Under the pieces are notes generated by a model. That model did not search any database. It saw only the letters and a list, made by a program, of their open reading frames with translations, and had not been told where the DNA came from. Both the position numbers and the translations under genes were made by a program. Source: Ministeria vibrans ATCC 50519 (taxonomy: Eukaryota > Opisthokonta > Filasterea). Taken from it: a stretch of 55,949 bases of DNA. Positions 45,144 to 55,949 of the stretch are shown here, piece after piece (position 1 is the stretch's first letter; the number at the start of each line of letters is the position of its first letter). The DNA is taken from contig CALSCP010001523.1 of NCBI GenBank assembly GCA_943704425.1, forward strand, positions 1 through 55,949. Reading direction: 5' to 3'.

Positions 45144-45764
45144 ATGCCTCATTTAGACACATTAACATATAGCAGTCAATTATTTTGATTTTTAATTGGA
45201 TTTATAATTTTGTGAATATATAACTCAAACTACATGATTCCAGTAATGGAATCTTTAAATTTCTTTAGAAAATTATTCAAAGGAAAAAACCAGGATAATT
45301 TAAAAAACAAGATAGCTATAGTAATAGCTAAAAGAACAGGACACTCATTAATGAAAACGGAACATTCATTTAATGACCTAAGTGATATGATACATAAAGG
45401 ATACAGAAATACCTTAAAAACGTTCGAAGAATCACCAGAAAGAGCGTACGGTACAGAAAAGCTACTTAAATACAAAATGAAAGGTAGATTTTCAGGTATA
45501 ATAGATCAAGAAAAGTTAAAAGAAGAAGAATTAGCATACAGCTTTGCTTGTAAATGAGAAAAAGAAGAATTATCTAAATTAGAAAAATGAGATAATAAAA
45601 TAGTGATTAAATTAACATCAAAGTTAATAAAAAGAACTTGCAATATACTGGATATATTAATATATCCACATATACAAACTAGCGATGGAATTCCAGATAT
45701 AGATATTAAAGCAATTGATAATGACAAATTCTTGTCAGATACATTAAGTATGAAAAAGAAATAA
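45144..45764 (+). CDS. atp8: ATP synthase F0 subunit 8 with long C-terminal extension
   Basis: 206 residues, ATG at 45144, TAA at 45762. The N-terminus MPHLDTLTYSSQLFWFLIGF is the hallmark of ATP8/Ymf19 (MPQLD..tf.SQ.fWl...F), a single transmembrane helix of the peripheral stalk. After it comes a hydrophilic domain of about 160 residues (for example ESLNFFRKLFKGKNQ, FNDLSDMIHKGYRNTLKTF, IVIKLTSKLIKRTCNILDIL). The family is often 50-170 residues, so this is long. TGA encodes the conserved Trp of SQLFW. A run of AAAAAAGAAAT tandem units (45755-45808) follows the stop codon. Confidence 0.87.
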
Positions 45765-45809
45765 AAAAGAAATAAAAAAGAAATAAAAAAGAAATAAAAA
45801 AGAAATAAG

Positions 45810-48800
45810 ATGCCTAGAAAAGTGGAAATAGTACCATTCATAAAATTATGAAAATTCAACAAAAAAACGAAAAGAAAGGAGGTAAACAGGGAACTGTTAA
45901 ATAAATATTATATAGAATTATTAAAAAATAAAAAAAAAGAAGAAATAACTAAAATTATTACGGAAATAAGTTCAAAAGAAAATCTAAATAAAATAGAAAT
46001 GATGGAAATAGATAACATTGACTACATTCTGGAAGAAAAAAGAGATATAACAGAAATAAAGACAGAGACAATACTAGATTTAATAGTAACATTTTCATAT
46101 TCAAATAAAGAAAATATAGAAAATAAGATTGAATGAAAAAGTTACAATTTTAAGTTATATAAACAAGAAAGTATAGTAACTGGAATGATAAATATCTCAA
46201 AAATCTATAAAGAAGGAGAAAGTCTGTATGAAGAAATAAAAGAAGAAATAAAAATAAATTTTAAGAATAAAATTGATCAAATAAAATTAATAAATGAATT
46301 AATAAAAAAAGAAATAAAATTCAATATAAATTATATAATATTATACAACGAAGAAGAATTAGAATTACTAACTCAAGATATAAGTCTAAGTCATAGAGAA
46401 ATAAGTAGTTTATTGTACAAAAGAGAAAATGAAAACGAAATAAAAGGCGATGAAATAAAAACCTTTATAGATTATCAAAATAAACAACATAAAGTAAAAA
46501 TCTGAGAAGAAAACTCAAAGAAAAAATTAGTAAGATTAACACAAAAAATATATAAAGAAAAGATAAAAATAGGACAACTGCACATATCTCAATTAGAGAT
46601 ATCAATTTCAACCAAATTAGAAAAGTGAAGTAAAATTGATAATTATCTTGAAGGAAAAGAAGGAATAGAATTTAAAACAGAAGAAGAAAATAAAAAGAAA
46701 ATAAAAGAATCGCTAAAAGAAAATAAGATAATGCACAATGATAATATTAAAAACATGAATGAAAAATGTAAATTAGAAAGAGATCTAAATGGACTAAACA
46801 AAAAGCATTGATTTTTAAAAAGCTCATATAAAAAACCAAGAACAATAATATATGCAATATTGACAGAAGATCAAATAAGAAAAAGAATAAGAAACTGAAT
46901 AATAGAAAAGACAAAAGAAAATAAAAAAATAAATTTAAATTGAATAAAACTAGAATTAAAGAGAGTCTGAAAAAATAAAATATACTGATATGAAAAAGAA
47001 GAGAAATGAATAATAATAGGAATAAAATCAAATTGAGATATAGAATGAGGAATCCAAGAGACAACAGGAACAGGAAGATTATCAACACATTGAATTAAAT
47101 CACCAAGATTACTAGAAACAATAGAAGAAAAGGAAGACGAAACAAATAAAAAGAAGATAAAAGAGATAAACATGTATAAAAAATGAAAATGAATAATAAA
47201 AGCACAAATAGATATTTTAAATAAATTAAAAAAAATAATAAAGTTAAAAAAAGATAATAAAACAGATAGAATAAAAAAGATAGTTGAGTGAATAAAGGAA
47301 AAAGAAGAAGAACTAGAAAATGTAATAGAAGACGAAAATGAAGATTGAATAAGAGAATGAGAAATAAAAAAAGAAGAATACAAACTAAAAGAGAATCAAA
47401 TAATAATTAATGAAAAGATAGGAATAATAAAAAGAGAAATAAATAAAAAAAGAAATTTTGTAAATTATAAGATAATAAATATAATAAAAGAATTAAATAA
47501 GAATGGATGAATAATAAAAGAAGAAATAAAAAAAATAGAAAAAAAAGAAAGAGAAATAAAAATAAAATTAAATGAAATAAACTGAATAAATAATTTCTCA
47601 AGATTTAATAATTTTGAATTAGATCTAACATACATAAACAGAGAAATTAAAAATGGAATAACAGATAGCTCTAATGTAATAAATAAACTGACAGGTGGAT
47701 TAAAAGACCCAGCTCTGATTGGAAAAGAATACAAAAGAGAAGAGCAAGAAATGATCCAAAAAGGAATGGCAAGGTTAGGAAAAATATATTATAATCCAAG
47801 AAAAGAAAATCAAGCAGGATCGCATTTTAATAACGAAAATGTAAGACCAATAATAAATAAATTGATAAAAGATTGATTAGAGGATGAAAATGAAATAGAA
47901 AAAACAAATATAGTATCAAAGTGAGTAACAGGAAGTATAAAACTAAAAGGAATCTCATTACTTCCTCTTAGAGAGAACGATCTTAAATTCGAGGTAATAC
48001 CATATAGTAATGATCCAGGTAAATATTGAGAACACAATCCAATAGATTCACCACACAGATTAATTAGATGAGAAAGAGAGTTCAACACAGAGAATGAGAG
48101 CAATACAATAAGTAAAAAGAATGACGAAGTAAAGGAAGTAAAGGAGAAAAAAGAAAACAAACTATTAAACAAGATAAATGATATAAATAGGAAAGAAATA
48201 ATAAATAATATATATGAGTATGATATAAAAGCACTGTACACATCAATAATAAAAAACAATATAATAGCTATTCCTAAATTACATAATTTACAAGAAATAA
48301 TCGATCAGAAAGAATCATTTATGAGTAAAGATCTAATTAATCTAATAGAAACAAAAAAGATAGAAGAAGAAAGCTGATTAGTAAAAGAAAATAAATGATT
48401 GAATACTGATATAGAAGAAAAAGAGTGAATTAAAAATTGAATAGAATGAAAGAAAAAAGAAAATTGAATATACATATTAAAGAAAATAAATCAAAAAGAG
48501 TCATCACATTTAATAAAATGAATGCTAAAAGAAAAGAACTGAAAACAAAAGATAAGAGCAAAATGGTTAATAGATTGAAGGAAAAACGAAGAAAAGATGA
48601 TAGGAATAAGACAAAAAGATAGGAAAAGAAAGTTAGACAATAAGATAAGAGCATTATGAAGAGAATTAAGAAAAAAGCAAGATTTAATCTGAAACACAGA
48701 AACATACAAAATAATAGTGGAGGAAATAATAAATAAAGAGCTAAATCTAGAAGGAATAAAAGGAAAAGAGGTAGAAGATAAGGAAGAAAAGATAGAAAAT

Positions 48801-50387
48801 AAAGAAGAAGAGGTAATAGAAAATAAGGAAGAAGAGGTAATAGAAAATAAGGAAGAAGAGGTAATAGAAAAAGTAAAAAAAAGAAATAAAAAAAAAGAAA
48901 TGAAAGAAAAAGAAATAGAAGAAATGAAGGAATTAAAAGGAAAAAGAAGAGAAAATAAAATATGAGAAAATAGTAAAGAAGAAATTAACTGATATAATTA
49001 CAGAAGAGAATGAATAATTGAAACAATTAAAAAATCATTAAATGAAGATTGAATAAAGTATAAAGAATTAAGTAATAAAGAAAGAAAGAAAGCAAAATTC
49101 ATAAAAAGCCATGGTAGAATATTAAGAATACACAAGATAAGACAATCAACGAAAAGAGCAAGAAAAAATTTAGACATTTTTCCAAATTGAAATTATACAC
49201 AAAATTATTCAGAAAGCAAAATAAAGGAAAGTAAAAGAAAGGAAAATAGAAATGTAAAATGAGATTTAGCAGAAAAATCATTACTAGAATTAAAAAAAGC
49301 AGGAATGCTTTGAGAAAAATGAGAATGAGGATTGGAAGAACTAGAAGTGGAAGGAGAAGAAGTAGAAAAAAAATCTACAAAATACAAAGATAAAACATTT
49401 AAAATGAGAAACCAATTAGGCCTCCAATATTTAAAAGAAACACAGAACACAGTATCAAAGAAGCACTGAACAACTAACGATAGATACAGAAAAAAAGTAC
49501 ATAGAGTAGTATTATTTTTAGATAGACCAGATAAATATATTATAATAAGAGATTCAAGCATTGTGATTGGTACATATTTAGAAGAAACAAATCCAAGATT
49601 AGGATTAAGTCCAAATGCGTACGCAAGAAGACCAAGAGCATATTATGGTGAAGAAGTAAACAATTTAGTTCTAAATCATGGATTAATATTCAAATGTATA
49701 TTAGTGATTAACTTAGAAGAAAAGTATTTATTAGAACGAAAAGAAATTTTATCAATGATTTTATGAAGAATAAATGAAAAATCAGAAATAAAAAGCTCAA
49801 CAGGAAAATTATATGCAAATTCATATATAGGACTAAAGAGTATTAGAAAATCACTAAAATCTAATAAAACAAATAACAAACTATTAAATACTTCTAAAGA
49901 AGATAATTGAATCTTTAAAGATAATGAAAATAAGTATGTAGATGTTAAATTTAAAAATGACTCAGAAAAAAGTTATCATGATTTATTAACAACTAAAGAA
50001 AGTCATAAAGTAATGTCAGAAAGTCTAAAAGATCATTGATTAGAAGAATTTGAAAAAATCCATTCAATTGAAGGACTAGCTGTAAAATCATTAGCTAAAA
50101 AAAAGATAGCAGAGATCTGAGACAATGAAATAAGAAAAAATACACTAAATAAAAGCAAACAAGAATTATTTTATTCAGATACAGATAGTTTATTTGTAAA
50201 TGGAAGAATATCAAATGCTAACCTGGCTTGACAAATAAAGGATAGAAGCAAGGTAAAAAGACAAATAAACTATGAAAGAGATCAAAAAGAATTTATAAAT
50301 AAAACAGAGTTTATAAATAAAGAGATAAAAAGAGAGGGGATGATGATTAATTACAATTTTAATCTTAACTATAAAAAGGAAAATTAA
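45810..50387 (+). CDS. dpo: Family B DNA polymerase, linear-plasmid (protein-primed) type
   Basis: 1,525 residues, ATG at 45810, TAA at 50385, read codon by codon with no TAA or TAG. Catalytic motifs: A, YDIKALYTS with the metal-binding Asp805; a YYGEEVNNLVLNHGLIFKCI segment of the kind that precedes motif B in plasmid polymerases; B, K1333-LYANSYIG (K-x3-N-S-x-x-G); C, YSDTDS with Asp1457 and Asp1459. These identify a DNA-copying family B polymerase and resemble those of fungal and medusozoan linear mitochondrial DNAs, which start with a terminal protein. The first 800 residues are Lys/Glu-rich, with no exonuclease motif I can find; they may include a fused terminal protein. A Glu/Lys repeat (EEEVIENKE, three copies) lies near residues 985-1015. 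It lies between atp8 and trnN. Confidence 0.9.
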
Positions 50388-50476
50388 GAATATAAAGTAT
50401 AGTTAAATTATAAAGTAATAATAATACTAATTAAAAATAGGATAATAAAAGGTAAATAAAAGGTGAAAGGTCCCAC

Positions 50477-50548
50477 TCTTTGGTAGCTTAAAGGTAAAGC
50501 ATATGACTGTTAATCATAGAAGTGTAGGTTCAAGTCCTATCCAGAGAG
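50477..50548 (+). tRNA. trnN: tRNA-Asn(GUU)
   Basis: Acceptor TCTTTGG/CCAGAGA, D stem GCTT/AAGC, anticodon stem TATGA/TCATA, loop CTGTTAA (anticodon GTT), T arm GTAGG-TTCAAGT-CCTAT. Confidence 0.93.
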
Positions 50549-50557
50549 AAAAAAGAA

Positions 50558-52879
50558 ATGATAAAAAATAAAATAGATAAAATAATAATAAATTCAGAAA
50601 AAGCATATTTAACATCAATCGGTAAATTCAAAAATGAACTATCAGAGTTAAATCCAGAGATTAAATTAAAAATGATCTCAGAAATATGTAATAGAACTGA
50701 AAAGAGATTAACAATGTATCCTAGTAGAGCCTATTATGAAGGAACTAAAGAAGGGATCGATTATTGAGAGAAAGGTAATTTTCTAAATATTAAAAATTAT
50801 ATATTATATTCAAAAAATTATAATTGAATAGATTCAAAAAGAATTAAAGAAATGCAAAATAAAGAATGAACAGGATCAATAAATCAAAGAATAATTTATG
50901 ATGTTTGTTCAATAATAAAAATAGAATATAAAAATGAAATAGAAGAAATCTCAGTAAGAATAGAGATAGAAGATTTAAAAAACCTCTGAAAAAGAAGTAA
51001 ATCAAATTTCGAAAATGCTAAAGAATTATATTTAAAATTCTGAGACGAAAAGTTAGAAGAATTAGAATATTTAGAAATAGAAAACAAATACAATGTAAGT
51101 CAATACAATATAAAAGAAGAAGAAAATGAAATAACAGAAAAAGAATGAAATAAAATAAATATAATATTAAATAAAAAGATTAAAGAGATATTTAACCTAG
51201 ATATAAAAGATTATGAAGAAGAAATTAGAAGAAAAGAAATAACAAATAAAATGTGAAGTTTAGAAAAATGATCAATAAACAACCTATTAAGAATCTGAGA
51301 AGAAATGTGAAAAGAAAATAAAAAATTAAATAAAAGACTATATGAAAAATATGCATGAATTACATTTAAAGAAATAGATATTTCAAAAAATTATAAATTC
51401 ACAACATCAGGTACTATAGAAGAAAATCATTCATTATTAAATTGAAATAAAGATTTATGATTCAAAACTAAAGAATATAAGCAATGAGAAAAATATAAAG
51501 AAATTATAGAAGGAATTAAAGATATAATAAAAAACAAGAAGATAAATGAAGAAACATGAAATAAATATTTTAAGAATAGAATATATGAAATAGAATGATG
51601 AAGTAAAAAAAAGATAACAAAAGAAGAAATAGAAGACAATAAAAAATGAAAATTAATTTTAGAAATAATTAAATGATTAAAATGAGGAAAAAAAGACTTA
51701 AAAAATTATTTAAGAATAGAAAAAAATAAGATACCAATTATAAGACACATAAAAATAAAAGAGATAAAAGAAAGTTACTTAGAATTACTAGAAGCTCAAA
51801 GATTTTTAAATACAAGTGATTCACAATCAAAGTTAGAAGAAAAATTAGAGAAAGATGTAATACCAAACGAAAAAAGACAAAGAAACGTATTTAAAGAGAT
51901 AAGTTGAGGTAAAAAAAAAGGAGAGAGGGTAAAAGAAATAATAGAAGAAGAGGAAGAAGAAGAAGAAGAAAGAGAAAGATTAATAGAATGAAAAAACAAA
52001 AAAGGAGGTTGATGACAAGAAGAAAAGGAAGAAATAGAAAATGTAAGATGAACAGAAGAAAATGCACTAATAAATAAATTAAAAACAGAGAAATGGTATG
52101 GAATAAAGATCTATTTAGAAAAAAGGAAAAAATTAGAAAAAATAATTAAAAAAATAATAATACATCCAGTAATAAAGATAGGAGAAAACAAGCTAGAAAC
52201 GGAAATATGAACTCAAATATATTTAATAGGAATGGAAAACAAATATTGAAAAGACAAAAGAAAAGAAGAATTAATAAAATGAAAAAATGATAAAAAAAAT
52301 AATAAAAAATTAAAGGAAAGATTATTAATAGAAATAGAAGAATTAAAATTAAAAATAAAAAAAGAAATAAATCTAGAATTAAAAAGTAAAGTAAATAAAT
52401 CAAATAGAACAAATAATAAAGTAAAATTAGAATTAGAAAGTAGTAAAAAATACATTAGAGATTGAAATAAAAAGATAAATAATAAAGAGGAAATAAAAGA
52501 AAATAAAGATAAAGAAAAGGTAAAGAAAGATTACATATACTATTTATTTAATGCAGAACCAATAGATGCATACAAATTAAAGGAAAAAGAACCAAAATTA
52601 GAGAGTATAGAAAAATATATATCATGAAAAAGAACAAATAAACTAGAAAAAGAGACAAATAAAATAGTAGGAGAATACAAAAGAAAATTAGAAGAAAAAC
52701 TAGAAGAATTAAAAGAAATAAATAAAAAAGAAAATGAAGAATTAAATAGAATAATAAAATGACAAGAGGAAGAAGATCTAAAGAAGAGTCAATATAAAAG
52801 ATTAAAATTAGGCCTAAAAATGAGGAAAAACAATTATAAACAAATAAATAAAGAAAGAAAGATAAAGATACGTAAATAA
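50558..52879 (+). CDS. Hypothetical protein (orf773)
   Basis: ATG at 50558 to TAA at 52877, 773 residues with many TGA(Trp). Strongly Lys/Glu-rich with a poly-Glu tract near residue 470 (EEEEEEEERERL) and predicted coiled-coil character throughout. The first 70 residues (for example LKMISEICNRTEKRLTMYPSRAYYEGTKEG) are the least repetitive. I do not recognise it. It follows the polymerase ORF with only trnN between, so a role in replication, such as a terminal or DNA-binding protein, is possible but is only inference from position. Confidence 0.7.
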
Positions 52880-52900
52880 TAGTAAAGAAGATAGGAGTAA

Positions 52901-52912
52901 GGGTGAAAACCC
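52901..52912 (+). other. Small GAAA-tetraloop hairpin upstream of trnL(UAA)
   Basis: GGGT-GAAA-ACCC, a perfect 4-pair stem with a GNRA tetraloop, 10 bases before trnL(UAA). Possibly a processing signal; too short to be sure. Confidence 0.25.
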
Positions 52913-52922
52913 CGAAACTGTA

Positions 52923-53001
52923 CTTTATCTGGTGGAAGGGTAGACACGTTTGACTTAAAATCAAATGCAATAGCATACTGGTTCAAATCCAGTGATAAAG
53001 A
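52923..53001 (+). tRNA. trnL: tRNA-Leu(UAA)
   Basis: Acceptor CTTTATC/GATAAAG, D stem GTG/CAC, anticodon stem TTTGA/TCAAA, loop CTTAAAA (anticodon TAA), variable arm hairpin TGC-AATA-GCA, T arm ACTGG-TTCAAAT-CCAGT. A proper long variable arm, unlike trnL(UAG). Confidence 0.95.
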
Positions 53002-53026
53002 AAGGTAAGTAAAGAAAAAGATTGAA

Positions 53027-53812
53027 ATGGGAAGACATAGTTTTCACATAGTAGATGAAAGCCCATGACCATTCACAGCAGCAATTGGTACATTAGGATT
53101 AACTAGCGGATTTGTAATGTACTTTCAAAAAACACAATTAGGTATAGAAACAATGACATTAGGATTAATATTAGTACTACTAACAATGTATTACTGATGA
53201 AAAGATGTAATTAGAGAATCAACATACCTAGGAAAACATTCATTAGTAGTACAACAAGGATTAAAATATGGAGCAATACTATTCATAGTATCAGAAGTAT
53301 TCTTATTCTTCAGTATATTTTGAGGATTCTTTCATTCTAGTTTAGCGCCAACAATAGAATTAGGATCACAATGACCTCCAGTAGGAATAAAAGTATTAGA
53401 TGCCTGAAGCGTACCATTACTAAACACAGCAATACTACTAACATCAGGAGCTACAGCTACATGAGCTCACCATAGTTTATTATGTAAAAATAGAAAAGAT
53501 ACAATAAATGGATTAGTCTGAACAATAGGATTAGGAATAATCTTCACAGGACTTCAAGGAATGGAATATTGAGAAGCGCCATTCACAATAACAGATTCAG
53601 TATATGGAACTACATTTTTCGTAGCTACAGGATTACATGGAATTCATGTAATAATAGGAACATTATTCATACTGGCATGTTTAGTAAGATATATAAAACA
53701 TGAAATCTGAGATAGACATCATTTCGGATTAACATTTAGTTTATACTACTGACATATGGTAGATGTAGTATGATTATTTTTATTTTTCGTAATTTATGCA
53801 TGAGGTTCATAA
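53027..53812 (+). CDS. cox3: Cytochrome c oxidase subunit 3
   Basis: 261 residues, ATG at 53027, TAA at 53810; seven helices. Starts with [16 protein letters not shown] (family HpyHlV..SPWPl..a), includes [20 protein letters not shown] with the conserved Glu and W-x-x-F-H-S-S-L-x-P, [15 protein letters not shown], and ends YYWHMVDVVWLFLFVIYAWGS. Most conserved Trp are TGA. Confidence 0.98.
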
Positions 53813-53850
53813 AATAAATAAAAAAGAAAAAAAGAAAAAAGGTAAAAAAG

Positions 53851-54861
53851 ATGAATTGAATATTAAAAATAATAGAAATAATACTAATAATAATACCAAT
53901 ATTATTATCAATGGCATTTTTAACATTAAAAGAAAGAAAAGTATTAGCTAATATCCAAAGAAGGTCAGGTCCAAACATAGTAGGAATATATGGTATACTT
54001 CAACCATTTAGTGATGCAATAAAACTATTTTTAAAAGAGACAGTAATTCCATCACATGCTAATAAAATAATATATCTAATAACACCAATAATAACATTAA
54101 GTTTAGCATTAATAAGTTGATCAGTAATTCCATTCAATAACAATATAATAATAGGAGATATAAATCTTGGATTATTATATTTATTAGGAATTTCCTCACT
54201 AAGTGTATACGGAGTATTAGGATCAGGTTGAGGAAGTAATTCAAAATATGCATTTTTAGGAGGCCTAAGATCAACAGCTCAAATGATAAGTTATGAAGTC
54301 TCAATGGGTTTATTATTACTCTCAGTATTAATATGAACAGGTAGTTACAATTTATCAGTAATAGTAATAACACAAGAAGAAGGTTGAAACCTAATAGGTT
54401 TATTACCAACAAGTATATTATTCTTAATCTCAATACTAGCAGAAACAAACAGAAGTCCATTTGATCTGCCAGAAGGAGAATCAGAATTAGTATCAGGATT
54501 TAATGTAGAATACTCATCAATGACATTCGCATTATTTTTCTTAGGAGAATATGTACATATAATATTAATGTCAATAATATTCACAATAATATTCCTAGGA
54601 GGATGAACAAACGTAATAACAGATAAATATTGAAACATAATAGGATTAGAAGATTTAGACTTAGGATGACTAAAATCATTCAATATGAGTATAAAGACTA
54701 GTCTAATTATATATTGATTTATCTGAGTAAGAGGCTCATATCCAAGATTCAGATATGACCAATTAATGGGATTAGTTTGAAAGAACATACTCCCATTAAG
54801 CATAGGTTTAATAATGTGAAATGGAAGTATAATAATTGCAACAAACAGTCTAAATTGATAA
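53851..54861 (+). CDS. nad1: NADH dehydrogenase subunit 1
   Basis: 336 residues, ATG at 53851, TAA at 54859; eight helices of the quinone-site subunit of complex I. Signatures: [19 protein letters not shown] (family ER..l..iQ.R.GPn.vG..G.lQp.aDa.KL), and [19 protein letters not shown], the acidic Q-site loop. It is continuous, not split as in ciliates. Last protein gene before the right TIR. Confidence 0.98.
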
Positions 54862-54928
54862 TAAAAGAAGATAATAAAAGAAAAAAGGATATAAATAATA
54901 TATAAGATAAGAAGAATATAGAAGAGGG

Positions 54929-55949
54929 AAGGACATATAGATCAAAGGTAGATTAACATCTTGTCGAGATGTAGGGTGCAGGTTCGAATCCAGCTATGTC
55001 CGGGATTAATTAAGAAAAAATAAGTAAAATTATTGATAGTATTAATTAAAAACAAAAGAGAGTACTATTAACATATATTTATTAATAATAAGTGATTAAT
55101 AAATATATGATAAATAGGAAATAAAAGGTAGTATTAATATATATATAGATTGGTGTATGAATAAGATATTGAAAAGATATATATTAATATGAAAAAAGTG
55201 AAGATGATAGTAGTATTTAAAGTATACGTAAGTGAGTTATTAAACTAAATTAGATGGATAGATATGAATAAATATATATATAAAGATATATAAAGAAAAT
55301 ATAAGAAAGTCTAAAGATAGATAATATCAAAAAGAAATATATGATAAAGCGAAACAAAAAAAAAGAAAAAAAGCGCCCTAATAGATAAACATGGAAGATG
55401 GAGACTAGAGTATATTAACTAGAGTTTAAAGGAAGATATTGAAAAAGTAACATTTAAAGTGAGTACATAAAGAATGTAAATATCTAACAATCGAAAGACT
55501 GACAAGAAGTTGACTATATTGAAATATTAATTATAAAAAAGCTATAAATAAAGTCTATTACAAAGTGTAAAGAATTAAGAGTAGTTAATTAAGTAAAGTA
55601 AATAAAGTAAAGTACGGATTGTCTTTAAAATAAGAGAGTAAGATATGAAAGGAAGGATGTAATTAAAGAGAATGTAAAAAGTAAATATAATAATTTAAAA
55701 AAAGTGAAGATGATACGAGCCGAGTAAGCGATAAGAAGAAAGGTGAATATGATAATAATGAGTAATATACAGAAAATTTATTAAAATTTATTAAAATTGA
55801 TTAAAATTAAATAAATATTAATAAAAAGTTAAAATAATAAAAGTTTATTTATTAGGGTTGTGACCCAGCCCCGGAGTAACAGTTAGAGAAGCCTGCCACC
55901 AACACAATACATTAAGTATCTAACCTCATTGGAGTAGTCAAGATCGACA
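54929..55949. repeat. Right terminal inverted repeat
   Basis: Reverse complement of 1-1021; its inner edge is two bases before trnD. The single difference I found is at 55933 (a, where the left end predicts c). The repeat is otherwise AT-rich non-coding DNA with ATATAT stretches and one AAAAAAAAAGAAAAAAAGCGCCC motif-like tract. Confidence 0.97.
54931..55002 (+). tRNA. trnD: tRNA-Asp(GUC), right TIR copy
   Basis: Exact copy of 948-1019: acceptor GGACATA/TATGTCC, loop TTGTCGA (anticodon GTC), T loop TTCGAAT, discriminator G. Last gene of the rightward unit. The two copies are the only aspartate tRNAs. Confidence 0.95.

Noticed and set aside
40811-52879. T7-like RNA polymerase among the long ORFs, as in linear plasmids
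   Set aside because: I looked for the usual catalytic D-x-x-(N/S) and YG-containing motifs in orf883 and orf773 and found no convincing match.
34349-52976. Minus-strand ORFs in the right half (34349-35026, 46747-47383, 52146-52976 and others)
   Set aside because: Shadows of the plus-strand orf1349, polymerase and orf773 frames; poly-Leu/Phe composition only.

Overview
The window is a complete linear mitochondrial genome of a protist. It has almost exactly matching 1,021-base terminal inverted repeats (TIRs; 1-1021 and 54929-55949). Its genes are the respiratory-chain, ATP-synthase and ribosomal-protein set typical of mitochondria: nad1-6, nad4L, cob, cox1-3, atp6, atp8, atp9, rps4, rps12, rps13, rps14, rpl2, rpl6, rpl14, rpl16, a candidate rpl5, both rRNAs and tRNAs for all 20 amino acids. 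UGA is read as Trp: it stands at conserved Trp positions in cox1, cob, nad5 and others, and the only tRNA-Trp has anticodon UCA. DNA is very AT-rich. The ribosomal protein set (rps12/13/14, rpl2/6/14/16) resembles that of ciliates and early-branching alveolates, but atp6, atp8 and an intact, unsplit gene set are unlike a classical ciliate. A colponemid-type or other deep protist lineage is my guess, with low confidence.

Layout. Every gene left of about 28.65 kb lies on the minus strand and every gene right of about 30.0 kb lies on the plus strand, so the halves are transcribed outward from a central non-coding region (28653-30003). Left arm in transcription order: nad5, rps4, a tRNA-like gene, trnV, rns, nad3, nad4L, trnS(UGA), nad4, nad6, trnC, rnl, nad2, atp6, trnL(UAG), orf915, trnE, trnH, trnQ, rpl14, rpl16, rpl2, trnY, rps13, orf2041, trnG, trnW, orf236, atp9, trnD. 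Right arm: cox2, trnA, orf44, trnS(GCU), cox1, rpl6, trnI, trnP, trnM, orf1349, cob, rps12, trnK, trnT, trnM, orf883, orf222, trnF, rpl5?, rps14, trnR, trnR, atp8, a 1,525-residue family B DNA polymerase ORF, trnN, orf773, trnL(UAA), cox3, nad1, trnD.

Three systems stand out. (1) A DNA polymerase with the family B motifs A, B and C, of the type found in linear mitochondrial plasmids, on a chromosome with long TIRs: this suggests protein-primed replication of the whole chromosome. (2) Five copies of a near-palindrome, GTAACTTTGCATAGTTAC, each just upstream of a gene block and always in the direction of transcription; four have a second conserved box 34-36 bases downstream. These look like the promoters. 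(3) A family of about 105-base intergenic elements bounded by AGGGGCGC/GCGCCCCT with an inner TGCCCAC/GTGGGCA pair, again always oriented with transcription.

About 40 percent of the genome is taken by very long, Lys/Glu/Asn-rich ORFs (2,041, 1,349, 915, 883, 773 and 236 codons, plus the polymerase) that are open only if UGA is a sense codon. Apart from the polymerase I recognise none of them.
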